From positions 2,356,001-2,420,000 of the forward strand of contig NC_079881.1 of the NCBI RefSeq assembly GCF_029227915.1: a DNA stretch of 64,000 bases, read 5' to 3'. Below the pieces are notes generated by a model. That model was not told where the DNA came from and did no database searches. It worked only from the letters and a program-made list of their open reading frames with translations. Shown here one piece after another: positions 23,238 through 37,117 of this stretch (position 1 is the first letter of the stretch; the number at the start of each line of letters is the position of its first letter). A program made the translations under genes and the position numbers. Origin of the DNA: Hydractinia symbiolongicarpus (taxonomy: Eukaryota > Cnidaria > Hydrozoa > Anthoathecata > Hydractiniidae).

Positions 23238-23610
23238 CGTTTCACTGTTAAAAGCAATACAACTTAGTAATATTGGAAGAAAATCACTAAACACATGTTG
23301 GTACGAATATGTGACACGATCGTTGTAACTCAAACGGATTGACACCGTTAGAAAGTCAACGAAAATTTGTTTTTGAAACTGTTTCTATTTCTTCTGCGCG
23401 AACTAATGGCTGGGATTGGTCCCACAATAAAAAATAACTTATTTAACTTAATTTTGAAATAAAACGCTACCACAGTGCCCAGTGCAATCGCTGAGTTCCA
23501 GCAATCAAGTCAAATTAAGAAGAATGTTACTTCTTGTAGGCAAACTGGCTCATTTATCACATTTTTAAGGTCAAAGTCCAAAATCATTTCGATTAAGTCC
23601 CACAGTCAAA
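23238..23610. repeat. SatB reference unit, type Q
   Basis: Q units are diagnosed by AAGCAATACAACTTAG, AAAATTGGAAGAAAATCAC (this copy reads TATTGG), AACACATGTTGGTACG, GTCAACGAAAATTTG, CTTCTGCGCGAACTAATGG and CACAATAAAAAATAAC, ending in CATTTCGATTAAGTCCC. This copy carries a private ACACGATCGTTG where most Q units read ACACAACCGTTG or ACACAATCGTTG. Confidence 0.9.
23333..23349. repeat. SatB AACGG/CCGTT inverted repeat, representative copy
   Basis: AACGG and CCGTT lie 7 bp apart as a perfect 5-bp inverted repeat. Together with an upstream CCGTT (in CAACCGTTG) and a downstream TAACGG, a typical non-P unit contains four copies of the AACGG core in alternating orientation. The core matches the MYB-family recognition core in known systems; binding here is not shown. 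Confidence 0.5.
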
Positions 23611-26600
23611 CGTTTCACTGTTAAAAACGATGCAACCTAGTACTATCAGAAAAATATCACTAAATACATGTTCGTACGAATATGTGACGCAACCGTTGTA
23701 ACTCAAACGGATTAACACCGTTAAAAAGCCAATGAAATGTAGTTTTTGAAACTGTCTTTATTTCTTCAGCGCGAACTAATGGCTGGGATTGGTCCCACAG
23801 TAAAAAATGACTTATTTAACTTAATTTTTAAATAAAACGCTACCACAGTGACAAGTGCAATCGCTGAGTTCCAGCAATCAAGTCAAATTAAGAAGAATGT
23901 TACTTCTTGTAGTCAAACTGCCTCATTTATCACATTTACAAGGTCAAACTCCAAAATCAGTTCAATTAAGTCCCACAGTCAAACGTTTCACTTTTAAAAG
24001 CGATGCAACCTAGTAATATCTGAATACTTACGCTAAATACATGTGGGGCGAATATGTGACACAACCGTTGTAACTCAAACGGATTGATATGGCCAAGAAG
24101 TCGATGAAATGTAGTTTCTGAGAATGTCTCTATTTCTTCAGCGCGAACTAACGGCTAGGATTGGTCCCACAGTGAAAAATGACTTATTTATCTTAATTTT
24201 TAAATAAAGCGCTACCACAGCGCCCAGTGTAATCGCTGAGTTCCAGCAATCATGTCAAATTAAGAAGAATGTTATTTCTTGTAGTCAAACTGGCTCATTT
24301 ATCACATTTATAAGGTCAAAGCCCAAAATCAGTTCAATTAAGTCCCACAGTCAAACGTTTCACTGTTAAAAGCGATGCAACCTAGTAATATCCAAATACT
24401 ATCGCTAAATACATGTGGGGACGAATATGCGGCTCAAGCGTTGTAACTCAAACGAATTTATACCGCTAGAAATTCAATGAAATGTAATCTTTGAAACTGT
24501 TCCTATTTATTCAGCGCATGCTAACGGCCAGGATTGGTCCCACAGTAAGAAAAGACTTATTTATCTAAATTTTTAAATAAAGCTCTACCACAGAGCTTAA
24601 TGTAATCGCTGAATTCCAGCCATCACGTCAAATTAAGAAGAAAGTTATTCCTTGGAGACCAATTGGCTCATCTGTCACATTTATAAGTACATAGTCCAGA
24701 GTCAGCTCAATTAATTCCCACAACCACTCGTTTCACTGTTAAAAGCAATACAACTTAGTAAAATTGGAAGAAAATCACTAAACACATGTTGGTACGAATA
24801 TGTGACACAACCGTTGTAACTCAAACGGATTGACACCGTTAGAAAGTCAACGAAAATTTGTTTTTGAAACTGTTTCTATTTCTTCTGCGCGAACTAAAGG
24901 CTGGGATTGGTCCCACAATAAAAAATAACTTATAAAACTTAATTTTTAAATAAAACGCTACCACAGTGCCCAGTGCAATCGCTGAGTTCTAGCAATCAAG
25001 TCAAATTAAGAAGAATGTTACTTCTTGTAGGCAAACTGGCTCATTTATCACATTTTTTAAGGTCAAAGTCCAAAATCATTTCGATTAAGTCCCACAGTCA
25101 AACGTTTCACTGTTAAAAACGATGCAACCTAGTACTATCAGAAAAATATCACTAAATACATGTTCGTACGAATATGTGACGCAACCGTTGTAACTTAAAC
25201 GGATTGATATGGCCAAGAAGTCGATGAAATGTAGTTTCTGAGAATGTCTCTATTTCTTCAGCGCGAACTGACGGCTAGGATTGGTCCCACAGTGAAAAAT
25301 GACTTATTTATCTTAATTTTTAAATAAAGCGCTACCACAGCGCCCAGTGTAATCGCTGAGTTCCAGCAATCATGTCAAATTAAGAAGAATGTTATTTCTT
25401 GTAGTCAAACTGGCTCATTTATCACATTTATAAGGTCAAAGCCCAAAATCAGTTCAATTAAGTCCCACAGTCAAACGTTTCACTGTTAAAAGCGATGCAA
25501 CCTAGTAATATCCAAATACTATCGCTAAATACATGTGGGGACGAATATGCGGCTCAAGCGTTGTAACTCAAACGAATTTATACCGCTAGAAATTCAATGA
25601 AATGTAGTCTTTGAAACTGTTCCTATTTATTCAGCGCATGCTAACGGCCAGGATTGGCCCCACAGTAAGAAAAGACTTATGTATCTAAATTTTTAAATAA
25701 AGCTCTACCACAGAGCTTAATGTAATCGCTGAATTCCAGCCATCACGTCAAATTAAGAAGAAAGTTACTCCTTGGAGACCAATTGGCTCATCTGTCACAT
25801 TTATAAGGACATAGTCCAGAGTCAGCTCAATTAATTCCCACAATCACTCGTTTCACTGTTAAAAGCAATACAACTTAGTAAAATTGGAAGAAAATCACTA
25901 AACACATGTTGGTACGAATATGTGACACAATCGTTGTAACTCAAACGGATTGACACCGTTAGAAAGTCAACGAAAATTTGTTTTTGAAACTGTTTCTATT
26001 TCTTCTGCGCGAACTAATGGCTGGGATTGGTCCCACAATAAAAAATAACTTATTTAACTTAATTTTTAAATAAAACGCTACCACAGTGCCCAGTGCAATC
26101 GCTGAGTTCCAGCAATCAAGTCAAATTAAGAAGAATGTTACTTCTTGTAGGCAAACTGGCTCATTTATCACATTTTTAAGGTCAAAGTCCAAAATCATTT
26201 CGATTAAGTCCCACAGTCAAACATTTCACTGTTAAAAACGATGCAACCTAGTACTATCAGAAAAATATCACTAAATACATGTTCGTACGAATATGTGACG
26301 CAACCGTTGTAACTCAAATGGATTAACACCGTTAAAAAGCCAATGAAATGTAGTTTTTGAAACTGTCTTTATTTCTTCAGCGCGAACTAATGGCTGGGAT
26401 TGGTCCCTCAGTAAAAAATGACTTATTTAACTTAATTTTTAAATAAAACGCTACCACAGTGACAAGTGCAATCGCTGAGTTCCAGCAATCAAGTCAAATT
26501 AAGAAGAATGTTACTTCTTGTAGTCAAACTGGCTCATTTAACACATTTACAAGGTCAAACTCCAGAATCAGTTCAATTAAGTCCCACAGTCAAACGTTTC

Positions 26601-29600
26601 ACTTTTAAAAGCGAAGCAACCTAGTAATATCCGAATACTATCGCTAAATACACGTGGGGCGAATATGTGACGCAACTGTTGTAACTCAAACGGATTAACA
26701 CTGTTAGAAAGTCAATGAAATGTAGTTTTTGAAACTGTCTCTATTTCTTCAGCGCGAACTAACGGCTGGGATTGCTCCCACAGTGAAAAATGACTTATTT
26801 AACTTAATTTTTAAATAAAACGCTACCACAGTGCACAGTGCAATCGCTGAGTTCCAGCAATCAAGTCAAATTAAGAAGAATGTTACTTCTTGTAGTCAAA
26901 CTGCCTCATTTATCACATTTACAAGGTCAAACTCCAAAATCAGTTCAATTAAGTCCCACAGTCAAACGTTTCACTTTTAAAAGGGATGCAACCTAGTAAT
27001 ATCTGAATACTTACGCTAAATACATGTGGGGCGAATATGTGACACAACCGTTGCAACTCAAACGGATTGATATGGCCAAGAAGTCAGTGAAATGTAGTTT
27101 CTGAGAATGTCTCTATTTCTTCAGCGCGAACTAACGGCTAGGATTGGTCCCACAGTGAAAAATGACTTATTTATCTTAATTTTTAAATAAAGCGCTACCA
27201 CAGCGCCCAGTGTAATCGCTGAGTTCCAGCAATCATGCCAAATTAAGAAGAATGTTATTTCTTGTAGTCAAACTGGCTCATTTATCACATTTATAAGGTC
27301 AAAGCCCAAAATCAGTTCAATTAAGTCCCACAGTCAAACGTTTCACTGTTAAAAGCGATGCAACCTAGTAATATCCAAATACTATCGCTAAATACATGTG
27401 GGGACGAATATGCGGCTCAAGCGTTGTAACTCAAACGAATTTATACCGCTAGAAATTCAATGAAATGTAGTCTTTGAAACTGTTCCTATTTATTCAGCGC
27501 ATGCTAACGGCCAGGATTGGTCCCACAGTAAGAAAAGACTTATTTATCTAAATTTTTAAATAAAGCTCTACCACAGAGCTTAATGTAATCGCTGAATTCC
27601 AGCCATCACGTCAAATTAAGAAGAAAGTTATTCCTTGGAGACCAATTGGCTCATCTGTCACATTTATAAGGACATAGTCCAGAGTCAGCTCAATTAATTC
27701 CCACAACCACTCGTTTCACTGTTAAAAGCAATACAACTTAGTAAAATTGGAAGAAAATCACTAAACACATGTTGGTACGAATATGTGACACAACCGTTGT
27801 AACTCAAACGGATTGACACCGTTAGAAAGTCAACGAAAATTTGTTTTTGAAACTGTTTCTATTTCTTCTGCGCGAACTAATGGCTGGGATTGGTGCCACA
27901 ATAAAAAATAACTTATTAAACTTAATTTTTAATTAAAATGCTACCACAGTGCCCAGTGCAATCGCTGTGTTCTAGCAATCAAGTCAAATTAAGAAGAATG
28001 TTACTTCTTGTAGGCAAACTGGCTCATTTATCACATTTTTGAGGTCAAAGTCCTAAATCATTTCGATTAAGTCCCACAGTCAAACATTTCACTGTTAAAA
28101 ACGATGCAACCTAGTACTATCAGAAAAATATCACTAAATACATGTTCGTACGAATATGTGACGCAACCGTTGTAACTTAAACGGATTGATATGGCCAAGA
28201 AGTCGATGAAATGTAGTTTCTGAGAATGTCTCTATTTCTTCAGCGCGAACTAACGGCTAGGATTGGTCCCACAGTGAAAAATGACTTATTTATCTTAATT
28301 TTTGAAGAAAGCGCTACCACAGCGCCCAGTGTAATCGCTGAGTTCCAGCAATCATGTCAAATTAAGAAGAATGTTATTTCTTGTAGTCAAACTGGCTCAT
28401 TTATCACATTTACAAGGTAAAAGCCCAAAATCAGTTCAATTAAGTCCCGCAGTCAAACGTTTCACTGTTAAAAGCGATGCAACCTAGTAATATCCAAATA
28501 CTATCGCTAAATACATGTGGGGACGAATATGCGGCTCAAGCGTTGTAACTCAAACGAATTTATACCGCTAGAAATTCAATGAAATGTAGTCTTTGAAACT
28601 GTTCCTATTTATTCAGCGCATGTTAACGGCCAGGATTGGTCCCACAGTAAGAAAAGACTTATTTATCTAAATTTTTAAATAAAGCTCTACCACAGAGCTT
28701 AATGTAATCGCTGAATTCCAGCCATCACGTCAAATTAAGAAGAAAGTTATTCCTTGGAGACCAATTGGCTCATCTGTCACATTTATAAGGACATAGTCCA
28801 GAGTCAGCTCAATTAATTCCCACAACCATCGTTTTACTGTTAAAAGCAATACAACTTAGTAAAATTGGAAGAAAATCACTAAACACATGTTGGTACGAAT
28901 ATGTGACACAACCGTTGTAACTCAAACGGATTGACACCGTTAGAAAGTCAACGAAAATTTGTTTTTGAAACTGTTTCTATTTCTTCTGCGCGAACTAATG
29001 GCTGGGATTGGTCCAACAATAAAAAATAACTTATTTAACTTAATTTTTAAATAAAACGCTACCACAGTGCCCAGTGCAATCGCTGAGTTCCAGCAATCAA
29101 GTCAAATTAAGAAGAATGTTACTTCTTGTAGGCAAACTGGCTCATTTATCACATTTTTAAGGTCAAAGTCCAAAATCATTTCGATTAAGTTCCACAGTCA
29201 AACGTTTCACTGTTAAAAACGATGCAACCTAGTACTATCAGAAAAATATCACTAAATACATGTTCGTACGAATATGTGACGCAACCGTTGCATCTTAAAC
29301 GGATTGATATGGCCAGGAAGTCGATGAAATGTAGTTTCTGAGAATGTCTCTATTTCTTCAGCGCGAACTAACGGCTAGGATTATTCCCACAGTGAAAAAT
29401 GACTTATTTATCTTAATTTTTGAATAAAGCTCTACCACAGCGCCCAGTGTAATCGCTGAGTTCCAGCAATCATGTCAAATTAAGAAGAATGTTATTTCTT
29501 GTAGTCAAACTGGCTCATTTATCACATTTATAAGGTCAAAGCCCAAAATCAGTTCAATTAAGTCCCACAGTCAAACGTTTCACTGTTAAAAGCGATGCAA

Positions 29601-30409
29601 CCTAGTAATATCCAAATACTATCGCTAAATACATGTGGGGACGAACATGCGGCTCATGCGTTGTAACTCAAACGAATTTATACCGCTAGAAATTCAATGA
29701 AATGTAGTCTTTGAAACTGTTCCTATTTATTCAGCGCATGCTAACGGCCAGGATTGGTCCCACAGTAAGAAAAGACTTATTTATCTAAATTTTTAAATAA
29801 AGCTCTACCACAGAGCTTAATGTAATCGCTGAATTCCAGCCATCACGTCAAATTAAGAAGAAAGTTATTCCTTGGAGACCAATTGGCTCATCTGTCACAT
29901 TTATAAGGACATAGTCCAGAGTCAGCTCAATTAATTCCCACAATCACTCGTTTCACTGTTAAAAGCAATACAACTTAGTAAAATTGGAAGAAAATCACTA
30001 AACACATGTTGGTACGAATATGTGACGCAACCGTTGTAACTCAAACGGATTGACACCGTTAGAACGTCAATGAAATGTAGTTTTTGAGAATGTCTCTAAT
30101 TCTTCAGCGCGCGATAACGGCTTGGATTGGTCCCACAGTAAAAAGTGACTTTTTAATTTAAATTTTTAAATGAAGTTCTACAACAGCGCCCAGTGTAATC
30201 GCTGAGTTCCGGCAATCATGTCAACTTCAGAAGAATGTTATTTCTTGGGTCCAGTTGGCTCAATTATCACATTTATAAGATTACAGTGCAGAATCAGTTC
30301 AATTAAGTCCCACAGTCAATCGTTTCACTGTTAAAAGCGATGCAACTTAGTCACGTCGGAAAAAAATCACTAAATACATGTTGGTAGGAATATGTGACGC
30401 AACCGTTGT

Positions 30410-33400
30410 AACTCAAACGGATTAACACTGTTAGAAAGTCAATGAAATGTAGTTTTTGAAACTGTCTCTATTTCTTCAGCGCAAACTAACGGCTGGGAAT
30501 GCTCCCACAGTAAAAAATAACTTATTTAACCTAACTTTTAAATAAAACACAACCACAGTGCCCAGTGCAATCGCTGAGTTCCAGCAATCAAGTCAAATTA
30601 AGAAGAATGTTACTTCTTGTTGTCAAACTGGCTCATTTATCCCATTTACAAGGTCACACTCTAAAATCAGTTCAATTAAGTCCCACAGTCAAGCGTTTCA
30701 CTTTTAAAAGCGATTCCACCTAGTAATATCCGAATACTATCGCTAAATACATGCGGTGCGAATATGTGACACAACCGTTGTAACTTAAACGGATTGATAT
30801 GGCCAAGAAGTCGATGAAATGTAGTTTCTGAGAATGTCTCTATTTCTTCAGCGCGAACTAACGGCTAGGATTGGTCCCACAGTAAAAAATGACATATTTA
30901 TCTTAATTTTTGAATAAAGCACTACCACGGCGCCCAGTGTAATCGCTGAGTTCCAGCAATCATGTCAAATTAAGAAGAATGTTACTTCTTGTAGTCAAAC
31001 TGGCTCATTTATCACATTTATAAGGTCACAGTCCAGAATCAGTTCAATTAAGTCCCACAGTCAATCGTTTCACTGTTAAAAGCGATGCAACTTAGTCACG
31101 TCGGAAAAAAATCACTAAATACATGTTGGTAGGAATATGTGACGCAACCGTCGTAACTCAAACGGATTAACACTGTTAGAAAGTCAATGAAATGTAGTTT
31201 TTGAAACTGTCTCTATTTCTTCAGCGCGAACTAACGGCTGGGATTGCTCCCACAGTACAAAATAACTTATTTAACTTAATTTTTAAATAAAACGCTACCA
31301 CAGTGCCCAGTGCAGTCGCTGAGTTCCAGCAATCAAGTCAAATAAAGAAGAATGTTACTTCTTGTTGTCAAACTGGCTCATTTATCACATTTACAAGGTC
31401 ACACTCCAAAATCAGTTCAATTAAGTGCCACAGTCAATCGTTTCCCTGTTAAAGGCGATGCAACCTATTAATATCAGAATACTATCGCTAAATACATGTT
31501 GGTACGAATATGTGACGCAACCGTTGTAACTCAAACGGATTGATACCGCCAAGAAGTCGATGAAATGTAGTTTTTAGGAAAGTCTATTTCTTCACCGCCT
31601 TCTAACGGCCTGGATTAGTCCCACAGTAAAAAAAGACTTATTCATCTAAATTTTTAAATAAAGCACTACCACAGAGCCTAGTGTACTCGCTGATTTCCAG
31701 CAATCATGTCGAATTAAGAAGGATGGTATTCCTCGGAGCCCAATTGGCTCATTTATCGCATTTACAAGGTCAAAGTCCAGAATTGGTTCAATTAAGTCCC
31801 CCAGTCAATCGTTTCACTGTTAAAAGCAATACAACTTAGTAAAATTGGAAGAAAATCACTAAATACATGTTGGTACGAATATGTGACGCAACCGTTGTAA
31901 CTCAAACGGATTGACACCGTTAGAAAGTCAATGAAATGTAGTTTTTGAGAATGTCTCTAATTCTTCAGCGCAAACTAACGGCTAGGATTGGTCCCACAGT
32001 AAGAAAAGACTTTTTTATCTAAATTATTAAATAAAGCGTTACCACAGAGCTTAATGTAATCGCTTAATTCCAGCCATCACGTCAAATTATGAAGAAAGTT
32101 ATTCCTTGGAGACCAATTGGCTCATCTGTCACATATATAAGGACATAGTCCAGAGTCAACTCAATTAATTCCCACAGTCACTCGTTTCACTGTTAAAAGC
32201 AATACAACTTAGTAAAATTGGAAGAAAATCACTAAATACATGTTGGTACGAATATGTGACGCAACCGTTGTAACTCAAACGGATTGACACCGTTAGAAAG
32301 TCAATGAAATGTAGTTTTTGAGAATGTTTCTATTTCTTCAGCGAAAACTAACGGCTAGGATTGGTCCCACAGTAAAAACAGACTTATTTGTCTTCATTTT
32401 TTAACAAAGAGTTACCACAGTGCCCACTGTAATCGCTGAGTTCCAGCAATCAAGTCAAATTAAGAAGAATGTTACTTCTTGTAGTCAAACTGGATCATTT
32501 ATCACATTTATAAGGTCAAAGTCCAAAATCAGTTCAATTAAGTCCCACAGTCAAATATTTCACTGTTAAAAGCGATGCAACCTAGTAATATCCGAATACT
32601 ATCGCTAAATACATATGGGGACGAATATGTGACGCAACAGTTGTAACTTAAACGGATTGATATGGCCAAGAAGTCGATGAAATGTAGTTTTTGAGAATGT
32701 CTCTATTTCTTCAGCGCGAACTAACGGCTAGGATTGGTCCCACAGTGAAAAATGACTTATTTATCTTAATTTTTGAATAAAGCGCTACCACAGCGCCCAG
32801 TTTAATCGCTGAGTTCCAGCAATCATGTCAAATTAAGAAGAATGTTATTTCTTGTAGTCAAACTGGCTCATTTATCACATTTATAAGGTCAAAGCCCAAA
32901 ATCAGTTCAATTAAGTCCCACAGTCAAGCGTTTCACTGTTAAAAGCGATGCAACCTAGTAATATCCAAATACTATCGCTAAATACATGTGGGGACGAATA
33001 TGCGGCTCAAGTGTTGTAACTCAAACGAATTTATACCGCTAGAAATTCAATGAAATGTAGTCTTTGAAACTGTTCCTATTTATTCAGCGCATGCTAACGG
33101 CCAGGATTGGTCCCACAGTAAGAAAATACTTATTTATCTAAATTTTTAAATAAAGCTCTACCACAGAGCTTAATGTAATCGCTGAATTCCAGCCATCACG
33201 TCAAATTAAGAAGAAAGTTATTCCTTGGAGACCAATTGGCTCATCTGTCACATTTATAAGGACATAGTCCAGAGTCAGCTCAATTAATTCCCACAATCAC
33301 TCGTTTCACTGTTAAAAGCAATACAACTTAGTAAAATTGGAAGAAAATCACTAAACACATGTTGGTACGAATATGTGACACAACCGTTGTAACTCAAACG

Positions 33401-33763
33401 GATTGACACCGTTAGAAAGTCAACGAAAATTTGTTTTTGAAACTGTTTCTATTTCTTCTGCGCGAACTAATGGCTGGGATTGGTCCAACAATAAAAAATA
33501 ACTTATTTAACTTAATTTTTAAATAAAACGCTACCACAGTGCCCAGTGCAATCGCTGAGTTCCAGCAATCAAGTCAAATTAAGAAGAATGTTACTTCTTG
33601 TAGGCAAACTGGCTCATTTATCACATTTTTAAGGTCAAAGTCCAAAATCATTTCGATTAAGTTCCACAGTCAAACGTTTCACTGTTAAAAACGATGCAAC
33701 CTAGTACTATCAGAAAAATATCACTAAATACATGTTCGTACGAATATGTGACACAACCGTTGT
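30410..33763. repeat. SatB nine-unit block, copy 1 (3,354 bp)
   Basis: Nine units repeated in tandem at an offset of 3,354 bp. Shared private features include GCGATTCCACC with ATGCGGTGCG (about 30,709 and 34,063), TCACGTCGG (31,097 and 34,451), TTAAGTGCCACAG (about 31,421 and 34,775) and CACATATATAAGG (about 32,130 and 35,484). I noticed about ten substitutions between the copies, among them TTTCCCTG versus TTTCGCTG near 31,442, so identity is roughly 99.7%. Confidence 0.9.
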
Positions 33764-36700
33764 AACTCAAACGGATTAACACTGTTAGAAAGTCAATGAA
33801 ATGTAGTTTTTGAAACTGTCTCTATTTCTTCAGCGCAAACAAACGGCTGGGATTGCTCCCACAGTAAAAAATAACTTATTTAACCTAACTTTTAAATAAA
33901 ACACAACCACAGTGCCCAGTGCAATCGCTGAGTTCCAGCAATCAAGTCAAATTAAGAAGAATGTTACTTCTTGTTGTCAAACTGGCTCATTTATCACATT
34001 TACAAGGTCACACTCTAAAATCAGTTCAATTAAGTCCCACAGTCAAGCGTTTCACTTTTAAAAGCGATTCCACCTAGTAATATCCGAATACTATCGCTAA
34101 ATACATGCGGTGCGAATATGTGACACAACCGTTGTAACTTAAACGGATTGATATGGCCAAGAAGTCGATGAAATGTAGTTTCTGAGAATGTCTCTATTTC
34201 TTCAGCGCGAACTAACGGCTAGGATTGGTCCCACAGTAAAAAATGACATATTTATCTTAATTTTTGAATAAAGCACTACCACGGCGCCCAGTGTAATCGC
34301 TGAGTTCCAGCAATCATGTCAAATTAAGAAGAATGTTACTTCTTGTAGTCAAACTGGCTCATTTATCACATTTATAAGGTCACAGTCCAGAATCAGTTCA
34401 ATTAAGTCCCACAGTCAATCGTTTCACTGTTAAAAGCGATGCAACTTAGTCACGTCGGAAAAAAATCACTAAATACATGTTGGTAGGAATATGTGACGCA
34501 ACCGTCGTAACTCAAACGGATTAACACTGTTAGAAAGTCAATGAAATGTAGTTTTTGAAACTGTCTCTATTTCTTCAGCGCGAACTAACGGCTGGGATTG
34601 CTCCCACAGTACAAAATAACTTATTTAACTTAATTTTTAAATAAAACGCTACCACAGTGCCCAGTGCAGTCGCTGAGTTCCAGCAATCAAGTCAAATAAA
34701 GAAGAATGTTACTTCTTGTTGTCAAACTGGCTCATTTATCACATTTACAAGGTCACACTCCAAAATCAGTTCAATTAAGTGCCACAGTCAATCGTTTCGC
34801 TGTTAAAGGCGATGCAACCTATTAATATCAGAATACTATCGCTAAATACATGTTGGTACGAATATGTGACGCAACCGTTGTAACTCAAACGGATTGATAC
34901 CGCCAAGAAGTCGATGAAATGTAGTTTTAAAGAAAGTCTATTTCTTCACCGCCTTCTAACGGCCTGGATTAGTCCCACAGTAAAAAAAGACTTATTCATC
35001 TAAATTTTTAAATAAAGCACTACCACAGAGCCTAGTGTACTCGCTGATTTCCAGCAATCATGTCAAATTAAGAAGGATGGTATTCCTCGGAGCCCAATTG
35101 GCTCATTTATCGCATTTACAAGGTCAAAGTCCAGAATTGGTTCAATTAAGTCCCCCAGTCAATCGTTTCACTGTTAAAAGCAATACAACTTAGTAAAATT
35201 GGAAGAAAATCACTAAATACATGTTGGTACGAATATGTGACGCAACCGTTGTAACTCAAACGGATTGACACCGTTAGAAAGTCAATGAAATGTAGTTTTT
35301 GAGAATGTCTCTAATTCTTCAGCGCAAACTAACGGCTAGGATTGGTCCCACAGTAAGAAAAGACTTTTTTATCTAAATTATTAAATAAAGCGTTACCACA
35401 GAGCTTAATGTAATCGCTTAATTCCAGCCATCACGTCAAATTATGAAGAAAGTTATTCCTTGGAGACCAATTGGCTCATCTGTCACATATATAAGGACAT
35501 AGTCCAGAGTCAACTCAATTAATTCCCACAGTCACTCGTTTCACTGTTAAAAGCAATACAACTTAGTAAAATTGGAAGAAAATCACTAAATACATGTTGG
35601 TACGAATATGTGACGCAACCGTTGTAACTCAAACGGATTGACACCGTTAGAAAGTCAATGAAATGTAGTTTTTGAGAATGTTTCTATTTCTTCAGCGAAA
35701 ACTAACGGCTAGGATTGGTCCCACAGTAAAAACAGACTTATTTGTCTTCATTTTTTAACAAAGAGTTACCACAGTGCCCACTGTAATCGCTGAGTTCCAG
35801 CAATCAAGTCAAATTAAGAAGAATGTTACTTCTTGTAGTCAAACTGGATCATTTATCACATTTATAAGGTCAAAGTCCAAAATCAGTTCAATTAAGTCCC
35901 ACAGTCAAATATTTCACTGTTAAAAGCGATGCAACCTAGTAATATCCGAATACTATCGCTAAATACATATGGGGACGAATATGTGACGCAACAGTTGTAA
36001 CTTAAACGGATTGATATGGCCAAGAAGTCGATGAAATGTAGTTTTTGAGAATGTCTCTATTTCTTCAGCGCGAACTAACGGCTAGGATTGGTCCCACAGT
36101 GAAAAATGACTTATTTATCTTAATTTTTGAATAAAGCGCTACCACAGCGCCCAGTGTAATCGCTGAGTTCCAGCAATCATGTCAAATTAAGAAGAATGTT
36201 ATTTCTTGTAGTCAAACTGGCTCATTTATCACATTTATAAGGTCAAAGCCCAAAATCAGTTCAATTAAGTCCCACAGTCAAACGTTTCACTGTTAAAAGC
36301 GATGCAACCTAGTAATATCCAAATACTATCGCTAAATACATGTGGGGACGAATATGCGGCTCAAGTGTTGTAACTCAAACGAATTTATACCGCTAGAAAT
36401 TCAATGAAATGTAGTCTTTGAAACTGTTCCTATTTATTCAGCGCATGCTAACGGCCAGGATTGGTCCCACAGTAAGAAAATACTTATTTATCTAAATTTT
36501 TAAATAAAGCTCTACCACAGAGCTTAATGTAATCGCTGAATTCCAGCCATCACGTCAAATTAAGAAGAAAGTTATTCCTTGGAGACCAATTGGCTCATCT
36601 GTCACATTTATAAGGACATAGTCCAGAGTCAGCTCAATTAATTCCCACAATCACTCGTTTCACTGTTAAAAGCAATACAACTTAGTAAAATTGGAAGAAA

Positions 36701-37117
36701 ATCACTAAACACATGTTGGTACGAATATGTGACACAACCGTTGTAACTCAAACGGATTGACACCGTTAGAAAGTCAACGAAAATTTGTTTTTGAAACTGT
36801 TTCTATTTCTTCTGCGCGAACTAATGGCTGGGATTGGTCCCACAATAAAAAATAACTTATTTAACTTAATTTTTAAATAAAACGCTACCACAGTGCCCAG
36901 TGCAATCGCTGAGTTCCAGCAATCAAGTCAAATTAAGAAGAATGTTACTTCTTGTAGGCAAACTGGCTCATTTATCACATTTTTAAGGTCAAAGTCCAAA
37001 ATCATTTCGATTAAGTTCCACAGTCAAACGTTTCACTGTTAAAAACGATGCAACCTAGTACTATCAGAAAAATATCACTAAATACATGTTCGTACGAATA
37101 TGTGACACAACCGTTGT
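33764..37117. repeat. SatB nine-unit block, copy 2 (3,354 bp)
   Basis: Second tandem copy. The left junction lies inside the unit starting at 33,675. That unit begins as type R (TTAAAAACGATGC, TTCGTACGAA) but switches after GACACAACCGTTGTAAC to CAAACGGATTAACACTG, the sequence found at the start of copy 1. The right end falls at the matching point of the R unit at 37,029, which continues as a normal R unit. This is the expected signature of unequal crossover between out-of-register units. Confidence 0.9.

Larger units (their letters stand above)
15783..30400. repeat. SatB P-Q-R higher-order region, proximal part
   Basis: Three unit types alternate in fixed order and make a trimer of about 1,118 bp. 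P units, marked by GCGGCTCAAGCGTTGTAAC, start at 16,156, 17,274, 18,392, 20,628, 21,747, 22,865, 24,356, 25,476, 27,339, 28,458 and 29,576. Their spacing is three units, or four to six where minority V, W or Y units are inserted. Longer periods are also visible: the CAAGCGCTG/CAGGCGCTG variant of P recurs at 18,392 and 21,747 (nine units, 3,355 bp), and Y units at 19,883 and 23,984 are 11 units (4,101 bp) apart. Confidence 0.9.

Noticed and set aside
28226-28420. A 64-codon plus-strand open frame in a SatB R unit
   Set aside because: It exists only because this copy reads TTTTTGAAGAAAGC where its relatives have a stop codon (TGAATAAAG or TAAATAAAG). All other R units are closed, so it is chance.
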